This document shows, piece by piece, positions 45,625-55,427 of a stretch of DNA of 64,000 nt. Source of the DNA: Jeotgalicoccus halotolerans (lineage in GTDB: Bacteria; Bacillota; Bacilli; Staphylococcales; Salinicoccaceae); NCBI RefSeq assembly GCF_003387165.1, contig NZ_QUMW01000015.1, forward strand, positions 62,001 to 126,000. Reading direction: 5' to 3'. The notes beneath the pieces are model-generated. The model did no database searches, was not told the origin of the DNA, and saw only the letters and a list, made by a program, of their open reading frames with translations. The position numbers and the translations under genes were made by a program. The first letter of the stretch is position 1. Each line of letters begins with the position of its first letter.

Positions 45625-46566
45625 TTAAAACAGATTAATCAGCACAACACCTGCAAGCAGAACAAGCAGGCCGGCAAGCTGAACCGGGACAATTGTATTT
45701 TTCCCCGATCTGAACATACCAAATTGCTGGACGAGAATACTGCCTGTAATCTGACCAAACAGCACCAGCACGATTGTCGGACCCGTACCTATTTCACCGA
45801 CGAGAAATATATTAATTAATACGTAAAATCCGCCGAATATTCCACCGAGCCAGACCCAGAGCGGTGCTTTTTCTGTAATAGGATATTTTACTGGAATTAA
45901 TGTTTTTTCTCTTATTAAAACAATGATAATTAAAGTCGCCGCTCCGATAAAGAAAGAAATAAAGGCTGCCGTAAATGGTGAATATACAGCGCTGCCGAGT
46001 TCGCCGTTAATTGCTGCCTGAATTGACAACAGTGCACCCCCGGTAAAACCGGCCGCACGCCACGGCCATTTATTGATTCTATCATTCACCGTTTCAAGTT
46101 TATAGCGGCGCTGCTTCATGATATCCTGCAGGACCACCGCAAGAAAGACCCCGGCAAAAATCAGTGTAACGCCGAGGAATCTCGTCAGACCGAAAGGCTG
46201 AATCATCGAGTTAAACCAGCCGAAATTATCGATAACCATTCCGGTAATAATCATCCCGATAATCGGCATAATTGCAGTTTCTACACTGCCGATTTTAGGG
46301 AAGATGAATATGTTCGTCGTCAGCGCGATGACACCGCACACCCCGCCGAGCCATATCCATAGCGGTTCGCCAGTAAATGCGGACAGCGGCGGCGTGAGCG
46401 GCAGACCGTTCACCAGTATGATGATACTTAAAAATACGGTGCCGACGACAAATGAAATCATCGATGCAGTAAATGGAGATTTCACGTAAGTCCGGAGACC
46501 TGAATTGATGGCTGACTGCATGGACATTCCGGTTCCAATCGCAGCGCCGAGCAGTGCAGTCAACAT
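45625..46566 (-). CDS. DMT-superfamily transporter, DUF606 (YdcZ) duplicated form
   Basis: Membrane protein of 313 residues with about ten helices in two homologous halves: MSMQSAINSGLRTYVKSPFTASMISFVVGT in the first (near residue 15) matches LLSIQAAINGELGSAVYSPFTAAFISFFIGA in the second (near residue 178). This internal duplication is typical of the fused DUF606 pair. Substrate unknown. ATG 46566 with a GAGGA ribosome site is preferred; the extension to 46641 has no ribosome site. Confidence 0.83.
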   Translation of the reverse strand: MLTALLGAAIGTGMSMQSAINSGLRTYVKSPFTASMISFVVGTVFLSIIILVNGLPLTPPLSAFTGEPLWIWLGGVCGVIALTTNIFIFPKIGSVETAIMPIIGMIITGMVIDNFGWFNSMIQPFGLTRFLGVTLIFAGVFLAVVLQDIMKQRRYKLETVNDRINKWPWRAAGFTGGALLSIQAAINGELGSAVYSPFTAAFISFFIGAATLIIIVLIREKTLIPVKYPITEKAPLWVWLGGIFGGFYVLINIFLVGEIGTGPTIVLVLFGQITGSILVQQFGMFRSGKNTIVPVQLAGLLVLLAGVVLINLF

Positions 46567-46616
46567 CTTGCTCACATCCTCTGTATATTTGAATATAATC
46601 GTATCACTTATCAATG

Positions 46617-46650
46617 CAAAAATCCCTTTTGATTTTTTCAAAAGGGATGA
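46617..46650 (-). terminator. Terminator of the dus gene
   Basis: ATCCCTTTTGA / TCAAAAGGGAT stem with a 5-base loop, and TTTTTG following on the minus strand. Confidence 0.85.
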
Positions 46651-46653
46651 CTG

Positions 46654-47628
46654 TTATTCTGCCGACTTCATTCCGGCTTCAAAATCAGCGAGCAAAGCTC
46701 GGACTTCATCTGTTGTATTCGTGCTCATCAGCTGGTGTCTTAACTCACCTGCGCCTCTGATGCCGCGCACGTATATTTTAAAAAATCTGCGCAGCGGTTT
46801 GAACAAACGCGATTCTTCTTTAGAATACTTGTCGAACAGGTCGAGATGCAGTCTTAACAGACTGAGGAGCTCTTCGCTTGTATGCTCTCTCGGCTCTTTT
46901 TCAAAAGCGTACGGATTATGGAAAATACCGCGCCCGATCATAACACCGTCAATACCGTATTTCTCTGCCAATTCGAGCCCTGTTTTTCTGTCCGGAATAT
47001 CTCCGTTAATCGTGAGCAGTGTATCGGGTGCAATTTCATCGCGCAGCTGTTTAATTTCTCCGATTAAGTCCCAATGCGCATCGACCTTGCTCATTTCCCG
47101 TCTCGTACGGAGATGGATAGACAGGTTCGCAATATCCTGTTTAAATACGTGTGTCAGCCAATCTCTCCACTCATCGATTTCAGTATAGCCGAGCCGCGTC
47201 TTAACGCTGACCGGCAGACCGCCTGCTTTTGCCGCCTGAATAATCTCCGCCGCTGTTTCAGGACGCTGGATGAGACCTGCCCCCTTACCTTTCGCCGCAA
47301 CGTTTGGAACGGGACAGCCCATATTTAAATCAATGCCTTTAAATCCCATCTCTGCCATTCCTATGCTCATTTCCCGGAAATGGTCTGGCTTATCTCCCCA
47401 TATATGGGCAACAATTGGCTGCTCATCTTCAGTAAAAGTCAGGCGTCCCCGTACGCTGTGTACACCTTCCGGATGACAAAAGCTTTCTGTGTTTGTAAAT
47501 TCAGTGAAAAATACGTCGGGACGTCCTGCTTCGCTGACAACATGACGGAAAACGACATCTGTGACATCTTCCATGGGGGCCAAAACAAAAAATGGACGCG
47601 GTAATTCACGCCAAAAATTTTCTTTCAT
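46654..47628 (-). CDS. dus: tRNA-dihydrouridine synthase
   Basis: FMN-dependent reduction of tRNA uridines to dihydrouridine. The 324-residue TIM barrel begins with the Dus motif [13 protein letters not shown]; the catalytic Cys lies in [22 protein letters not shown] (about residue 105), with VSVKTRLGY and [16 protein letters not shown] further on. The subgroup appears closer to the DusC-like/short Firmicute form than to DusB, so I give no letter. Monocistronic. Confidence 0.9.
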   Translation of the reverse strand: MKENFWRELPRPFFVLAPMEDVTDVVFRHVVSEAGRPDVFFTEFTNTESFCHPEGVHSVRGRLTFTEDEQPIVAHIWGDKPDHFREMSIGMAEMGFKGIDLNMGCPVPNVAAKGKGAGLIQRPETAAEIIQAAKAGGLPVSVKTRLGYTEIDEWRDWLTHVFKQDIANLSIHLRTRREMSKVDAHWDLIGEIKQLRDEIAPDTLLTINGDIPDRKTGLELAEKYGIDGVMIGRGIFHNPYAFEKEPREHTSEELLSLLRLHLDLFDKYSKEESRLFKPLRRFFKIYVRGIRGAGELRHQLMSTNTTDEVRALLADFEAGMKSAE

Positions 47629-47723
47629 ATATATTTAAACCTTCTTATCTATAGTATCTCGAATTTTTATCCATGATGATATTACCACAAAAAGTCATTT
47701 TACACAAAAGTATGATCGTCATG

Positions 47724-47757
47724 AAAAAACCTGCAGAACCTAATCTTCTGCAGGTGC
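47724..47757 (-). terminator. Terminator overlapping the stop codon of the PH-like gene
   Basis: CCTGCAGAA / TTCTGCAGG stem followed by TTTTTT on the minus strand. The 5' arm encodes the last codons (P-A-E) and the loop contains the TAG stop. Confidence 0.85.
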
Positions 47758-48069
47758 ATATAATTCTTTTCTCATTTTATTTATCGCTGTAATCCAGTCT
47801 TCCCGTTTAAACACACTGAACTTGAATATATTGTTATTGTGAGTAATTATTTTAATCACATTCGGAATCAAGCCCATGCTGCGTTTCGTTTTAATTTCTT
47901 TAATATCTTTTAAATCAATAATCGTTTCAACCGATTCAATATACGGTCCAACTGAGCCTTCGTGAAACAATGCTGATTTCGTTAAATATAAAGGTCCTTC
48001 GACACCTCTCATCGGACGTCTCATGTGAGCATGGCCCGCACGTACAATGTCTCCTTTATTCAACCTCAT
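47740..48069 (-). CDS. Hypothetical PH/GRAM-like domain protein
   Basis: 109 residues, all-beta pattern ending in one amphipathic helix (DWITAINKMRKELY), as in bacterial PH or GRAM-like folds. No signal peptide or membrane segment. Fold assignment is by pattern only. The last three codons form part of its own terminator stem. Confidence 0.6.
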   Translation of the reverse strand: MRLNKGDIVRAGHAHMRRPMRGVEGPLYLTKSALFHEGSVGPYIESVETIIDLKDIKEIKTKRSMGLIPNVIKIITHNNNIFKFSVFKREDWITAINKMRKELYAPAED

Positions 48070-48105
48070 AATGCCTCACCCCAGCTTTATATATTTTTAA
48101 AAGTA

Positions 48106-48192
48106 TTATACTCCGCCTAATGCTATCATAATTGTAAAAATTAGCAATCCTGCGATAACAATGATTAGAAATCCCATAAACCATTTACTCAT
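48106..48192 (-). CDS. 28-residue single-helix membrane peptide
   Basis: A small gene encoding MSKWFMGFLIIVIAGLLIFT followed by IMIALGGV. AAGGAG lies 8 nt before the ATG and a TATAAT-like -10 with GTGTATAATGTATA lies about 35 bp upstream. Almost the whole peptide is one hydrophobic helix after a short basic start. It resembles small membrane proteins or type I toxin peptides, but no antisense RNA is visible. Function unknown. Confidence 0.6.
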   Translation of the reverse strand: MSKWFMGFLIIVIAGLLIFTIMIALGGV

Positions 48193-48237
48193 AATTTCCG
48201 CTCCTTTACAGAACACTGTATATACATTATACACGTA

Positions 48238-48276
48238 AAAAAATCACTTCATTTCGAAAATGAAGTGATTTCATAA
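48238..48276 (-). terminator. Terminator of the DHA2 efflux pump gene
   Basis: AAATCACTTCATTTTC / GAAAATGAAGTGATTT-type stem with T-run, 9 bp after the pump stop codon. Confidence 0.87.
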
Positions 48277-48284
48277 ATTATTCA

Positions 48285-49775
48285 TTAATTATTGTCTTTT
48301 TTAACTGGTGCCGGTACCAAATCTTCGATCGGTTTTGCACGGTAAACGAAGAAGGACATCACTACTGCGATTAATGCAACAATGAAGATAAGGAAGTAAA
48401 CAAATTCTACTCCCGAAACCATCGCTGCTGTCATTGCCGCTTTTGATTCAGGATTTGCTGCACCTTCCAGATAGCTTTGCTGACGCGAGTTAAGCAGGCC
48501 GATAAACACCGACACGCCGATTGCTCCGGCCAAGGGCTGCAAGGTCGATACTACAGCTGTACCGTGCGGATATAAATGTTTTGGCAGCTGGTTTAAACCG
48601 TTCGTCTCAGCAGGCATCATCGTTGCAGATACACTCAGCATAATCAGCATAAAGCCTGCAATAATAATCCACTGCGGCGTGTCCGCTGTCAGGTTGCTGA
48701 ACATAAACATCGTCACAGCAAGGACAATCGTTGCCGGAATCATCATGACTTTCGGGCCGACTTTATCGAATAAAGCTCCCATAAACGGGCTCATTGCACC
48801 ATTCAGCAAACTCCCCGGCAAGAGCAGAAGTCCTGCCGCTGCTGCAGTCAGACCCATCGGTCCCTGCATAAATACAGGCAGAATTAATTCCGACGCAAAC
48901 ATCATCATAATAATAATGACAAATAACACCACTGCGTGAGCAAACATTGGAAACTTAAAGACCCGGAGATCCATCAGCGGCTCATCGAGCTTAAACTGGC
49001 GGAGGACAAAGAGCAGGATACCGATGAGTCCGATAATAATCGGAATAAAGACAGACGGTGTCATAAAGCCGTCTGCACTTTCTCCTGCATGGCTGAAGCC
49101 GTATATCGTTGCCCCGAGACCGATTGTTGAATACACAAGTGAAATCCAGTCTATTTTCGGCTTTGTTCTTTCGGTAATATTTACAAGGTATTTCAAAGCA
49201 AAGAGAATTGAAAAAACCGTAAACGGCATAACGAAGATAAATAAAAATCTCCAGCCGAAGTATTCCACAATAATACCCGACAGCGTCGGACCGATTGCTG
49301 GAGCAAACATAATAACGAGCCCGACAATTCCCATAATCTTCCCTCTTCTATGAGGCGGGTAAATCAGTAAAAATACATTAAACATAATCGGCATAATCAA
49401 GCCGGTTCCGATTGCCTGAATCATCCGGCCAAGGAGCAGCACAGAAAAAGTCGGCGCGAACGCAGCGACAACGGTACCGATTAAAAATGTGACCATCGTA
49501 CCGATAAACAGCTGCCTCGTCGTAAACCAGCCCATTAACAGCGGGGATACGGGAATGACGATAGCCATGACAAGCATGAAACCGGTCGCTACCCATTGAA
49601 CTGTGGAAAGCGTAATGCCGAACTCCGCCATCAGTGTGGTTAACGCAATATTGAGCAGTGTTTCATTTAAAATGGCGAAGAAGGCTCCGATAATTAACGC
49701 GACCATAATCGGCAGGGTTTTTGCGTTCGGATCCTCCGATAAAAATTCGTACTTTATATTATTATTCTCTGTCAT
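48285..49775 (-). CDS. DHA2-family MFS multidrug efflux pump
   Basis: 496 residues with 14 predicted helices, of the EmrB/QacA/LmrB type. Marks: helix 1 LNIALTTLMAEF, motif A region SPLLMGWFTTRQLF, and the antiporter motif C GPTLSGIIVEYFGWR near residue 165. It exports drugs or toxic ions against H+. Its promoter contains a MerR-type operator in a 19-bp spacer and the divergent neighbour is a MerR regulator, so drug-induced activation is expected. Confidence 0.9.
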   Translation of the reverse strand: MTENNNIKYEFLSEDPNAKTLPIMVALIIGAFFAILNETLLNIALTTLMAEFGITLSTVQWVATGFMLVMAIVIPVSPLLMGWFTTRQLFIGTMVTFLIGTVVAAFAPTFSVLLLGRMIQAIGTGLIMPIMFNVFLLIYPPHRRGKIMGIVGLVIMFAPAIGPTLSGIIVEYFGWRFLFIFVMPFTVFSILFALKYLVNITERTKPKIDWISLVYSTIGLGATIYGFSHAGESADGFMTPSVFIPIIIGLIGILLFVLRQFKLDEPLMDLRVFKFPMFAHAVVLFVIIIMMMFASELILPVFMQGPMGLTAAAAGLLLLPGSLLNGAMSPFMGALFDKVGPKVMMIPATIVLAVTMFMFSNLTADTPQWIIIAGFMLIMLSVSATMMPAETNGLNQLPKHLYPHGTAVVSTLQPLAGAIGVSVFIGLLNSRQQSYLEGAANPESKAAMTAAMVSGVEFVYFLIFIVALIAVVMSFFVYRAKPIEDLVPAPVKKDNN

Positions 49776-49848
49776 TTTGCACCTCTTATAATTTCTTCAT
49801 ATTGAAAAGTGAGAGTTTCCAATACACATCAAAATGATGACCTAGTAT

Positions 49849-49879
49849 AATATAAAGTATATGGTAACCATATAGTCAA
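49849..49879 (-). promoter_or_regulatory. MerR-type promoter/operator of the efflux pump
   Basis: Minus strand: TTGACT (49874-49879), a 19-base spacer, TATATT (49849-49854). The perfect palindrome TATATGGT-A-ACCATATA (49858-49874) fills the spacer. Over-long spacers with a central palindrome are the hallmark of MerR/BmrR-activated promoters. Confidence 0.8.
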
Positions 49880-49891
49880 GAGGTGAGCATT

Positions 49892-50704
49892 ATGAAATCA
49901 GAAATTTATTTTACTACAGGTGATTTCGCTAAACTTTGTGAAGTCACTAAACAGACTCTTTTCCATTATGATAATATCGGACTGCTCTGCCCTCATCACA
50001 AAGATGAAAAAGGCTACAGGTATTACTCGTATACACAATTCGATACGATGTATGTAATAGAATCCCTAAAAGAAATGGAGATGCCGCTCAGCGAGATAAA
50101 AGAATTTATCAGTATTACAACACCTGATACGATGATTGAAATGTTCACAGAACAATCGAGGCAGATCTCTGAAAAGATAAATAACCTTGCCAGTATTCAG
50201 AACACGATAGAAAAGAAAATACTGCTTACCAAAGAAGCGAAGAACACCGATTTCAGTAAAATTGTGCTGAGTGAGGCTGAGGAAGAGTATGTATATTTAA
50301 GTGCCCCGCTCGATAATGATGATGATGAAAACAGAGCTGCAATCTCTGACTTCTATCAAGTATGCATGCGGGAGCTTCATGAAAAATACTCCATCGGTGC
50401 TCTGATTAAAATCGAAGACCCGGCAGCTTCGGAAGTCGGCAGCTTCGAATACTTATTTGCAAAAACAGATTATACAGACGCACTGCCGCTGGCAAAAAAA
50501 GAACAGGGCTTACAGGTTACCGGCTATCACATAGGAAAATACGAGGCGTTCTCAGATACGTATGAAAAGATGTTCTCTTTTATAAAAGAACATCGTCTTA
50601 AGGTTGCCGAATACTTTTATGCTGAACCTATACTCGACCGCATCTCAGTAAATGACAGTGATAAGTACGTGACGAAGATTACGATACCGGTGAGCCGGGA
50701 ATGA
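49892..50704 (+). CDS. MerR-family regulator, BmrR-like
   Basis: 270 residues: N-terminal MerR winged helix (YFTTGDFAKLCEVTKQTLFHYDNIGLL), a long coiled linker helix (about residues 80-115) and a C-terminal GyrI/BmrR-like drug-binding domain (from about 125). It presumably binds the palindrome at 49858-49874 and activates the divergent pump when bound to drug. ATG 49892 with GAGGTG upstream is preferred over GTG 49883, which lies on the ribosome site. Confidence 0.9.
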   Translation: MKSEIYFTTGDFAKLCEVTKQTLFHYDNIGLLCPHHKDEKGYRYYSYTQFDTMYVIESLKEMEMPLSEIKEFISITTPDTMIEMFTEQSRQISEKINNLASIQNTIEKKILLTKEAKNTDFSKIVLSEAEEEYVYLSAPLDNDDDENRAAISDFYQVCMRELHEKYSIGALIKIEDPAASEVGSFEYLFAKTDYTDALPLAKKEQGLQVTGYHIGKYEAFSDTYEKMFSFIKEHRLKVAEYFYAEPILDRISVNDSDKYVTKITIPVSRE

Positions 50705-50809
50705 CAGCTTTAATTGTTTGCTGCAAACGAATAAGCTAAAAAAGTATCAGAGAAAATTACATCCATCGCGATAAATACCTATCTTAACCGGGTATATAAA
50801 AGGAATAAA

Positions 50810-51247
50810 ATGACATGGAGTGTTTCGATGACTATCTTTTTAAAGTTAATCATAATAGGTTTTATATCCGGAATGATACTTGCCGCTTCAGGAAAAATTA
50901 TTCGTCTTACTACCGGTAACAAAGCGGAAATTCTTTTATACAATATGGACTATATGCCGGTGCTTAAAAAATGGAGTGCTAAGTGGATTACAGGAATTAT
51001 CTTTCACTATATAACCTGTATAGTAAGTGCTGTTGTATTATTCTATATGCTCGTCCCGTTTGGATGGGAATCTAATATCTGGCCGTACGTTCTCGTATAT
51101 ACAGCAGGCAGCGGCGTACTTTATTTTCTCAGCTTACTCACTGATAAGCCCCCCGCTTCCGACAGTTTTTCTTCCTGGTTTTACTGGACATTCAGTCATG
51201 CGATTTTCGGTTTTGCCGTCGGCTCTTTAATTAAATGGTGGATCTAA
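50810..51247 (+). CDS. Hypothetical four-helix membrane protein
   Basis: 145 residues with about four hydrophobic segments and a YNMDYMPVLKKW loop. It resembles the YagU-like/Firmicute small membrane proteins only loosely. Two starts are plausible: ATG 50810 (AGGA 6 nt upstream) and ATG 50828 (GGAG 7 nt upstream). A 105-bp gap follows the MerR gene, with nothing obvious in it. Confidence 0.65.
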   Translation: MTWSVSMTIFLKLIIIGFISGMILAASGKIIRLTTGNKAEILLYNMDYMPVLKKWSAKWITGIIFHYITCIVSAVVLFYMLVPFGWESNIWPYVLVYTAGSGVLYFLSLLTDKPPASDSFSSWFYWTFSHAIFGFAVGSLIKWWI

Positions 51248-51248
51248 T

Positions 51249-51286
51249 AAAAAAGACTGATGGATTTAACTTCCATCAGTCTTTCA
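51249..51286. terminator. Bidirectional terminator between convergent genes
   Basis: AAAGACTGATGGA / TCCATCAGTCTTT perfect stem with a 7-base loop. Confidence 0.9.
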
Positions 51287-51291
51287 TCTTT

Positions 51292-52074
51292 TTAAATATG
51301 AACTGTTACATCTGCACTTTCTTTAAGGTCTTCAACTAAAGCCTGTGCTGCTTCGCCTTCTTTCTGCTGTACAACCTGTTCTTTCAGCTGAGGTTCCATT
51401 TCTTCAAATGAAGGCGGCTCTTCTTCTGTTTCCATCTGCTCCATTTGTGCTACCTGTGCATCGTAAACTTCCTGCAGTTCCTCTTCAGACGGTTCGATAT
51501 CGCCCGCTTCTTCAGCGATAAGTTTATCAACTTTTACCTGCATTTCAACTTGTGACATCACTTCATCTTCAGGCATACCCTGCTCTTCAAATGCTGCGAA
51601 CAGATCGTCCTGTGATTCCATACCGTTTTGTTCAACTAAACTGTCGAGCACACCGTTTTTATCTTCTTCTGTCACTTCCAGGTCACGGTTATCCGCTTCC
51701 TGCAGTAATAATTCCTGAGATACAAGACCGTCAGCTACTTGTTTTTTCAAATCGTCCTGGTTCACTTCTTCACCAGACATCTGAGACATCATAGCCATCT
51801 GCTGGAATTGCATATTATACGCTTCTTCAAATTCTGCTTTTTCAATTTCAGTATCATTTACTTCCGCAACAACATCAGGTACGTCTTCTAAATCCGGCTC
51901 AGGCATTTCCGGCTGTTCTGCAGCGCCTTCTTCACCCTCCGCTGCCGCACCTGATTCAGGTGCCGCTTCTTCTGTACTCTCAGTATCTTCGGTTGCTGCT
52001 TCTTCATCACCATTGCATGCTCCGAGCAGCAGCAATGAACCTATTATTGTTAAACTTGATAACCATTTTTTCAT
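51292..52074 (-). CDS. SurA_N-domain lipoprotein
   Basis: Exported lipoprotein of 260 residues: signal peptide with lipobox LLGAC (Cys20), a strongly acidic, low-complexity linker (about 22-63), then a helical SurA/PrsA N-terminal-like chaperone domain. There is no parvulin PPIase domain, so it probably acts only as a holdase or adaptor outside the membrane. The C-terminal region is again acidic. Monocistronic. Confidence 0.83.
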   Translation of the reverse strand: MKKWLSSLTIIGSLLLLGACNGDEEAATEDTESTEEAAPESGAAAEGEEGAAEQPEMPEPDLEDVPDVVAEVNDTEIEKAEFEEAYNMQFQQMAMMSQMSGEEVNQDDLKKQVADGLVSQELLLQEADNRDLEVTEEDKNGVLDSLVEQNGMESQDDLFAAFEEQGMPEDEVMSQVEMQVKVDKLIAEEAGDIEPSEEELQEVYDAQVAQMEQMETEEEPPSFEEMEPQLKEQVVQQKEGEAAQALVEDLKESADVTVHI

Positions 52075-52214
52075 TGTGTAATTCTCCTTTAATTTCTTAC
52101 TTGTCCGTCATTTTAACGCAGATTGATGAGAGAGGCATTCAAAAAGCGGCTGAGAAGAAAACTTTTTTCAAGATTTATGATTAATTCGTGACATTGTGAA
52201 TCAACTCACTATAA

Positions 52215-52262
52215 ATAAAACCCTGTACCTGATACATCAAGTATCTGGTACAGGGGTTTAAA
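52215..52262 (-). terminator. Terminator of gcvPA-gcvPB
   Basis: AACCCTGTACC..ATAC / GTAT..GGTACAGGGGTTT long stem, 10 bp after the gcvPB stop codon. Confidence 0.85.
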
Positions 52263-52271
52263 AATTATTAC

Positions 52272-53735
52272 TTATCCTTCTTTAGTCCAGCGTAAAACAG
52301 GTTTACGTGAAGCCCTTGTTTCGTCTAAACGTTTAACTGGTGTTTTGTGAGGAGCTTCGTGGATAATATCCGGATTATTTTCTGCTTCATCTGCGATTTG
52401 AAGCATTGTATCGATAAAGTGATCCAAAGTTTCTTTAGACTCTGTTTCAGTCGGCTCAATCATCATTGCTTCTTCTACGATTAACGGGAAGTAAACAGTC
52501 GGCGGGTGAATGTCAAAGTCCATCAGACGCTTCGCGATGTCTGCTGTTCTGATTCCAAGGTCCTTCTGCTTGTTACCTGAGATAACGAATTCGTGTTTAC
52601 AGTGCTGTGTGAATGGAAGTTCGTATTTCTCCTGTAAGCTGCGCATAATGTAGTTCGCATTAAGTACCGCATACTCACTTGCTTTCTTAAGTCCTTCGGC
52701 ACCAAGTGTGCGGATGTACGTGTAAGAACGGACGTTTATTCCAAAGTTACCGTAGAAATTCTTAACCATACCGATTGAATCTGGCCGGTCATAGTCTAAA
52801 TCATAGACACCGTTTTCTTCTACAACAACCGGTTTTGGAAGATAAGGCGCAAGCTCATCTGTTACACCGATTGGGCCTGAACCCGGGCCGCCGCCGCCGT
52901 GAGGACCGGTGAATGTCTTGTGCAGGTTAAGGTGAACTGCATCAAAGCCCATGTCTCCTGGACGTGCGTAACCCATAATTGCATTAAGGTTTGCACCGTC
53001 ATAGTACATTTTACCGCCCGCTTCATGGATAATCTCTGACATTTCAAGGATTTCAGTTTCAAATAAACCTAAAGTGTTCGGGTTTGTCAGCATTAATGCT
53101 GCAGTGTTTTCGTTAACTACCTTTTTAAGGTCTTCGACGTCAACTAAACCTTTATCGTTTGATTTAACTTCGACGATTTTAAAGCCTGCAACTGCTGCAG
53201 ATGCAGGGTTCGTACCATGTGCCGAGTCAGGAACGATTACTTCGTTGCGGTGTGACTCTCCGTTTGCTGCGTGGAAAGCTTTAAACACCATTAATGCAGT
53301 CCATTCACCCTGTGAACCGGCTGCCGGCTGCAAAGTGATTTCATCCATTCCTGTAATTTCTTCAAGGTGAACCTGAAGATCGTACATTAATTCTAAAGCA
53401 CCCTGGATAGTTCTTGTATCCTGATACGGGTGAATGTGGCTGAAGCCCGGTAATCTTACAACATCTTCGTTAATTACAGGGTTGTATTTCATCGTACAAG
53501 ATCCTAAAGGATAAAATCCTGTATGGATTCCGAAGTTGCGGTTCGATAATCCAGTATAGTGACGCATTAATTCCAGTTCATCAACTTCCGGAAGATTTGC
53601 ATCTACTTTACGAACGTAAGCATCATCAATTTCTTCTTCTAAATTAACTTCCGGTACATCAAGTGCAGGGAGGTTATATCCTACTCTGCCTTCTTTACTG
53701 CGTTCAAAAATTAATGGAAAGTTTTCATTAGCCAT
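52272..53735 (-). CDS. gcvPB: Glycine dehydrogenase (decarboxylating) subunit 2
   Basis: P-protein beta chain of the glycine cleavage system, 487 residues. The PLP lysine lies in [20 protein letters not shown] (about residue 270). PLP-fold marks [13 protein letters not shown] and [15 protein letters not shown] are intact. ATG 53735 overlaps the gcvPA stop by 8 bp and is preceded by GGGGGA; the in-frame extension to 53804 lies inside gcvPA and is rejected. It acts with gcvPA and with GcvH and GcvT, which are not in this window. Confidence 0.95.
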   Translation of the reverse strand: MANENFPLIFERSKEGRVGYNLPALDVPEVNLEEEIDDAYVRKVDANLPEVDELELMRHYTGLSNRNFGIHTGFYPLGSCTMKYNPVINEDVVRLPGFSHIHPYQDTRTIQGALELMYDLQVHLEEITGMDEITLQPAAGSQGEWTALMVFKAFHAANGESHRNEVIVPDSAHGTNPASAAVAGFKIVEVKSNDKGLVDVEDLKKVVNENTAALMLTNPNTLGLFETEILEMSEIIHEAGGKMYYDGANLNAIMGYARPGDMGFDAVHLNLHKTFTGPHGGGGPGSGPIGVTDELAPYLPKPVVVEENGVYDLDYDRPDSIGMVKNFYGNFGINVRSYTYIRTLGAEGLKKASEYAVLNANYIMRSLQEKYELPFTQHCKHEFVISGNKQKDLGIRTADIAKRLMDFDIHPPTVYFPLIVEEAMMIEPTETESKETLDHFIDTMLQIADEAENNPDIIHEAPHKTPVKRLDETRASRKPVLRWTKEG

Positions 53736-55080
53736 TGTTGATATCCCCCAATTCTTTAACAAATGCATCGATTTCTTCTTTAGAACGGATTTCTGTCGTT
53801 GCAATCAGCATGTGGTTTTCGAACTCAGGGTAAATAATACCGAGGTCAAATCCGCCGACAATTCCTTTTTCAAATAACTTTTCGTTAACCTCTTTAACAG
53901 GTTTTGAAAGCTTAACTGCGAATTCGTTGAAGAATGATCCGCTGAATGCAGATGATAAACCGGCTTCTTCAAGCTGCTGTCTTGTGTATCTTGCTTTTTG
54001 CATATTCAGTTTAGACATTTCTTTAACACCATTCTTACCAAGTGCGCTCATTGCAGCTGAACTTGCTACTGCGTTTAAGGCCTGATTAGATGTAATGTTT
54101 GATGTCGCTTTTTCACGTCTGATGTGCTGCTCTCTCGTTTGAAGTGCAAGCACAAATCCGCGCTGGCCGTCCTGGTCGACAGTTTCACCAACGAAACGTC
54201 CCGGTACTTTACGCATTAACTTTTCAGTTGTTGCGAAGTAGCCGCAGTGCGGTCCGCCAAGCTGTGCAGGAATACCGAATACCTGAGTATCACCGACAAC
54301 GATATCGGCACCGAACTCTGCAGGCGGCGTTAAGTATCCTAGTGCTAACGGATTGCTGGAAACAATCATCATTGCTTTAGGCTGTTCTTTAATTAATTTA
54401 TTTATTTCTTCAAGCGGTTCGATCTGACCCAGGAAGTTAGGGTACTGAACGATTACTGAAGCTGTATTTTCATCGATTTCTTTTTCAAGCTGCTCTAAAT
54501 CTGTTTTCCCTTCAGATAAACCGATTTCAACAATCTCAAGGCCTTTACCTTTTGATGCAGTTTTAACTAATTGAAGGTACTCAGGGTGTAATGCTTTTGA
54601 AACCAGGATTTTGTTTTTCTTAGTCTGAACGTTACTTAAGTACATTGCTTCTACAACAGCAGTTCCGCCGTCATATAATGAAGAGTTCACGATAGGCATG
54701 CCAGTAATTTCAGAAACCATCGTCTGGAACTCAAACATAGCCTGCAATTCACCCTGTGTCATTTCCGGCTGGTAAGGTGTGTAAGAAGTATAAAATTCTT
54801 GTCTTGAAATAACATGGTCAACTACTGACGGGATAAAGTGATCGTAAACCCCGGCACCTAAAAATGAACTGTAATCCTGCAGGTTGGCGTTTTTAGCAGC
54901 CATTGCAGTCATTTCTTTTTTAAGCTCGTACTCACTAGTTGGCTCTTTCAGATTTAATTTTCTGTCCAGTCTCACTTTTTCAGGAATATCTGAAAAAAGC
55001 TCGTCTGTGGATTTTGCACCGATCTTTTCTAACATCTGTGTTTTATCAGCTTCAGTAGCTGGTAAATAACGAAAATCCAT
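53728..55080 (-). CDS. gcvPA: Glycine dehydrogenase (decarboxylating) subunit 1
   Basis: P-protein alpha chain, 450 residues. It begins [21 protein letters not shown] and has [37 protein letters not shown], and [10 protein letters not shown], all typical. ATG 55080 with GGAGG 8 nt upstream is preferred over ATG 55104. It is first in the gcvPA-gcvPB pair. In Staphylococcus and Bacillus gcvT precedes this gene; here an NAD(P)-binding gene in the opposite orientation sits there instead. Confidence 0.95.
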   Translation of the reverse strand: MDFRYLPATEADKTQMLEKIGAKSTDELFSDIPEKVRLDRKLNLKEPTSEYELKKEMTAMAAKNANLQDYSSFLGAGVYDHFIPSVVDHVISRQEFYTSYTPYQPEMTQGELQAMFEFQTMVSEITGMPIVNSSLYDGGTAVVEAMYLSNVQTKKNKILVSKALHPEYLQLVKTASKGKGLEIVEIGLSEGKTDLEQLEKEIDENTASVIVQYPNFLGQIEPLEEINKLIKEQPKAMMIVSSNPLALGYLTPPAEFGADIVVGDTQVFGIPAQLGGPHCGYFATTEKLMRKVPGRFVGETVDQDGQRGFVLALQTREQHIRREKATSNITSNQALNAVASSAAMSALGKNGVKEMSKLNMQKARYTRQQLEEAGLSSAFSGSFFNEFAVKLSKPVKEVNEKLFEKGIVGGFDLGIIYPEFENHMLIATTEIRSKEEIDAFVKELGDINNG

Positions 55081-55218
55081 TACAATTTCCTCCCTGTTCT
55101 TCACATTTATAATATAATAATTTAATTATTATTATCTTATTTCCACGCTCTATACTACCATAACAAACCGATAAATAATTCTCACGGCAGCAGAGCTTAT
55201 ATGGAAACCGCCTAATTT

Positions 55219-55232
55219 ATACAGCGCTTTCA
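55219..55232 (-). promoter_or_regulatory. Possible cre upstream of gcvPA
   Basis: TGAAAGCGCTGTAT on the minus strand matches the cre consensus at 12 of 14 positions. The rest of the 347-bp gap (55081-55427) is A/T-rich; I see no glycine-riboswitch core or T-box in it. Confidence 0.3.
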
Positions 55233-55371
55233 GAAATGATTAAGAATGTTTTCTTATTTTCTGATTATTTTTCCATACATTGTTTATTATAGAGTTTATT
55301 TGGGTATATTGCCAGTCTGATATTATGTAAATCCGAATTATTCAGCAGTAAAGTTATAAACTGAATACAGA

Positions 55372-55400
55372 TTGATAAGAAATATTGATGTTAATATATA
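55372..55400 (+). promoter_or_regulatory. Sigma-A promoter of the 55428 gene
   Basis: TTGATA (55372-55377), 17-base spacer, TATATA (55395-55400), 27 bp before the start codon, with GAGAGGAG as ribosome site. Confidence 0.65.
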
Positions 55401-55427
55401 GACAGAAGGTATGAGAGGAGTTTTTAC

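Noticed and set aside
55081-55427. Glycine riboswitch expected before gcvPA
   Set aside because: None of the conserved core segments can be found on the minus strand of this stretch.
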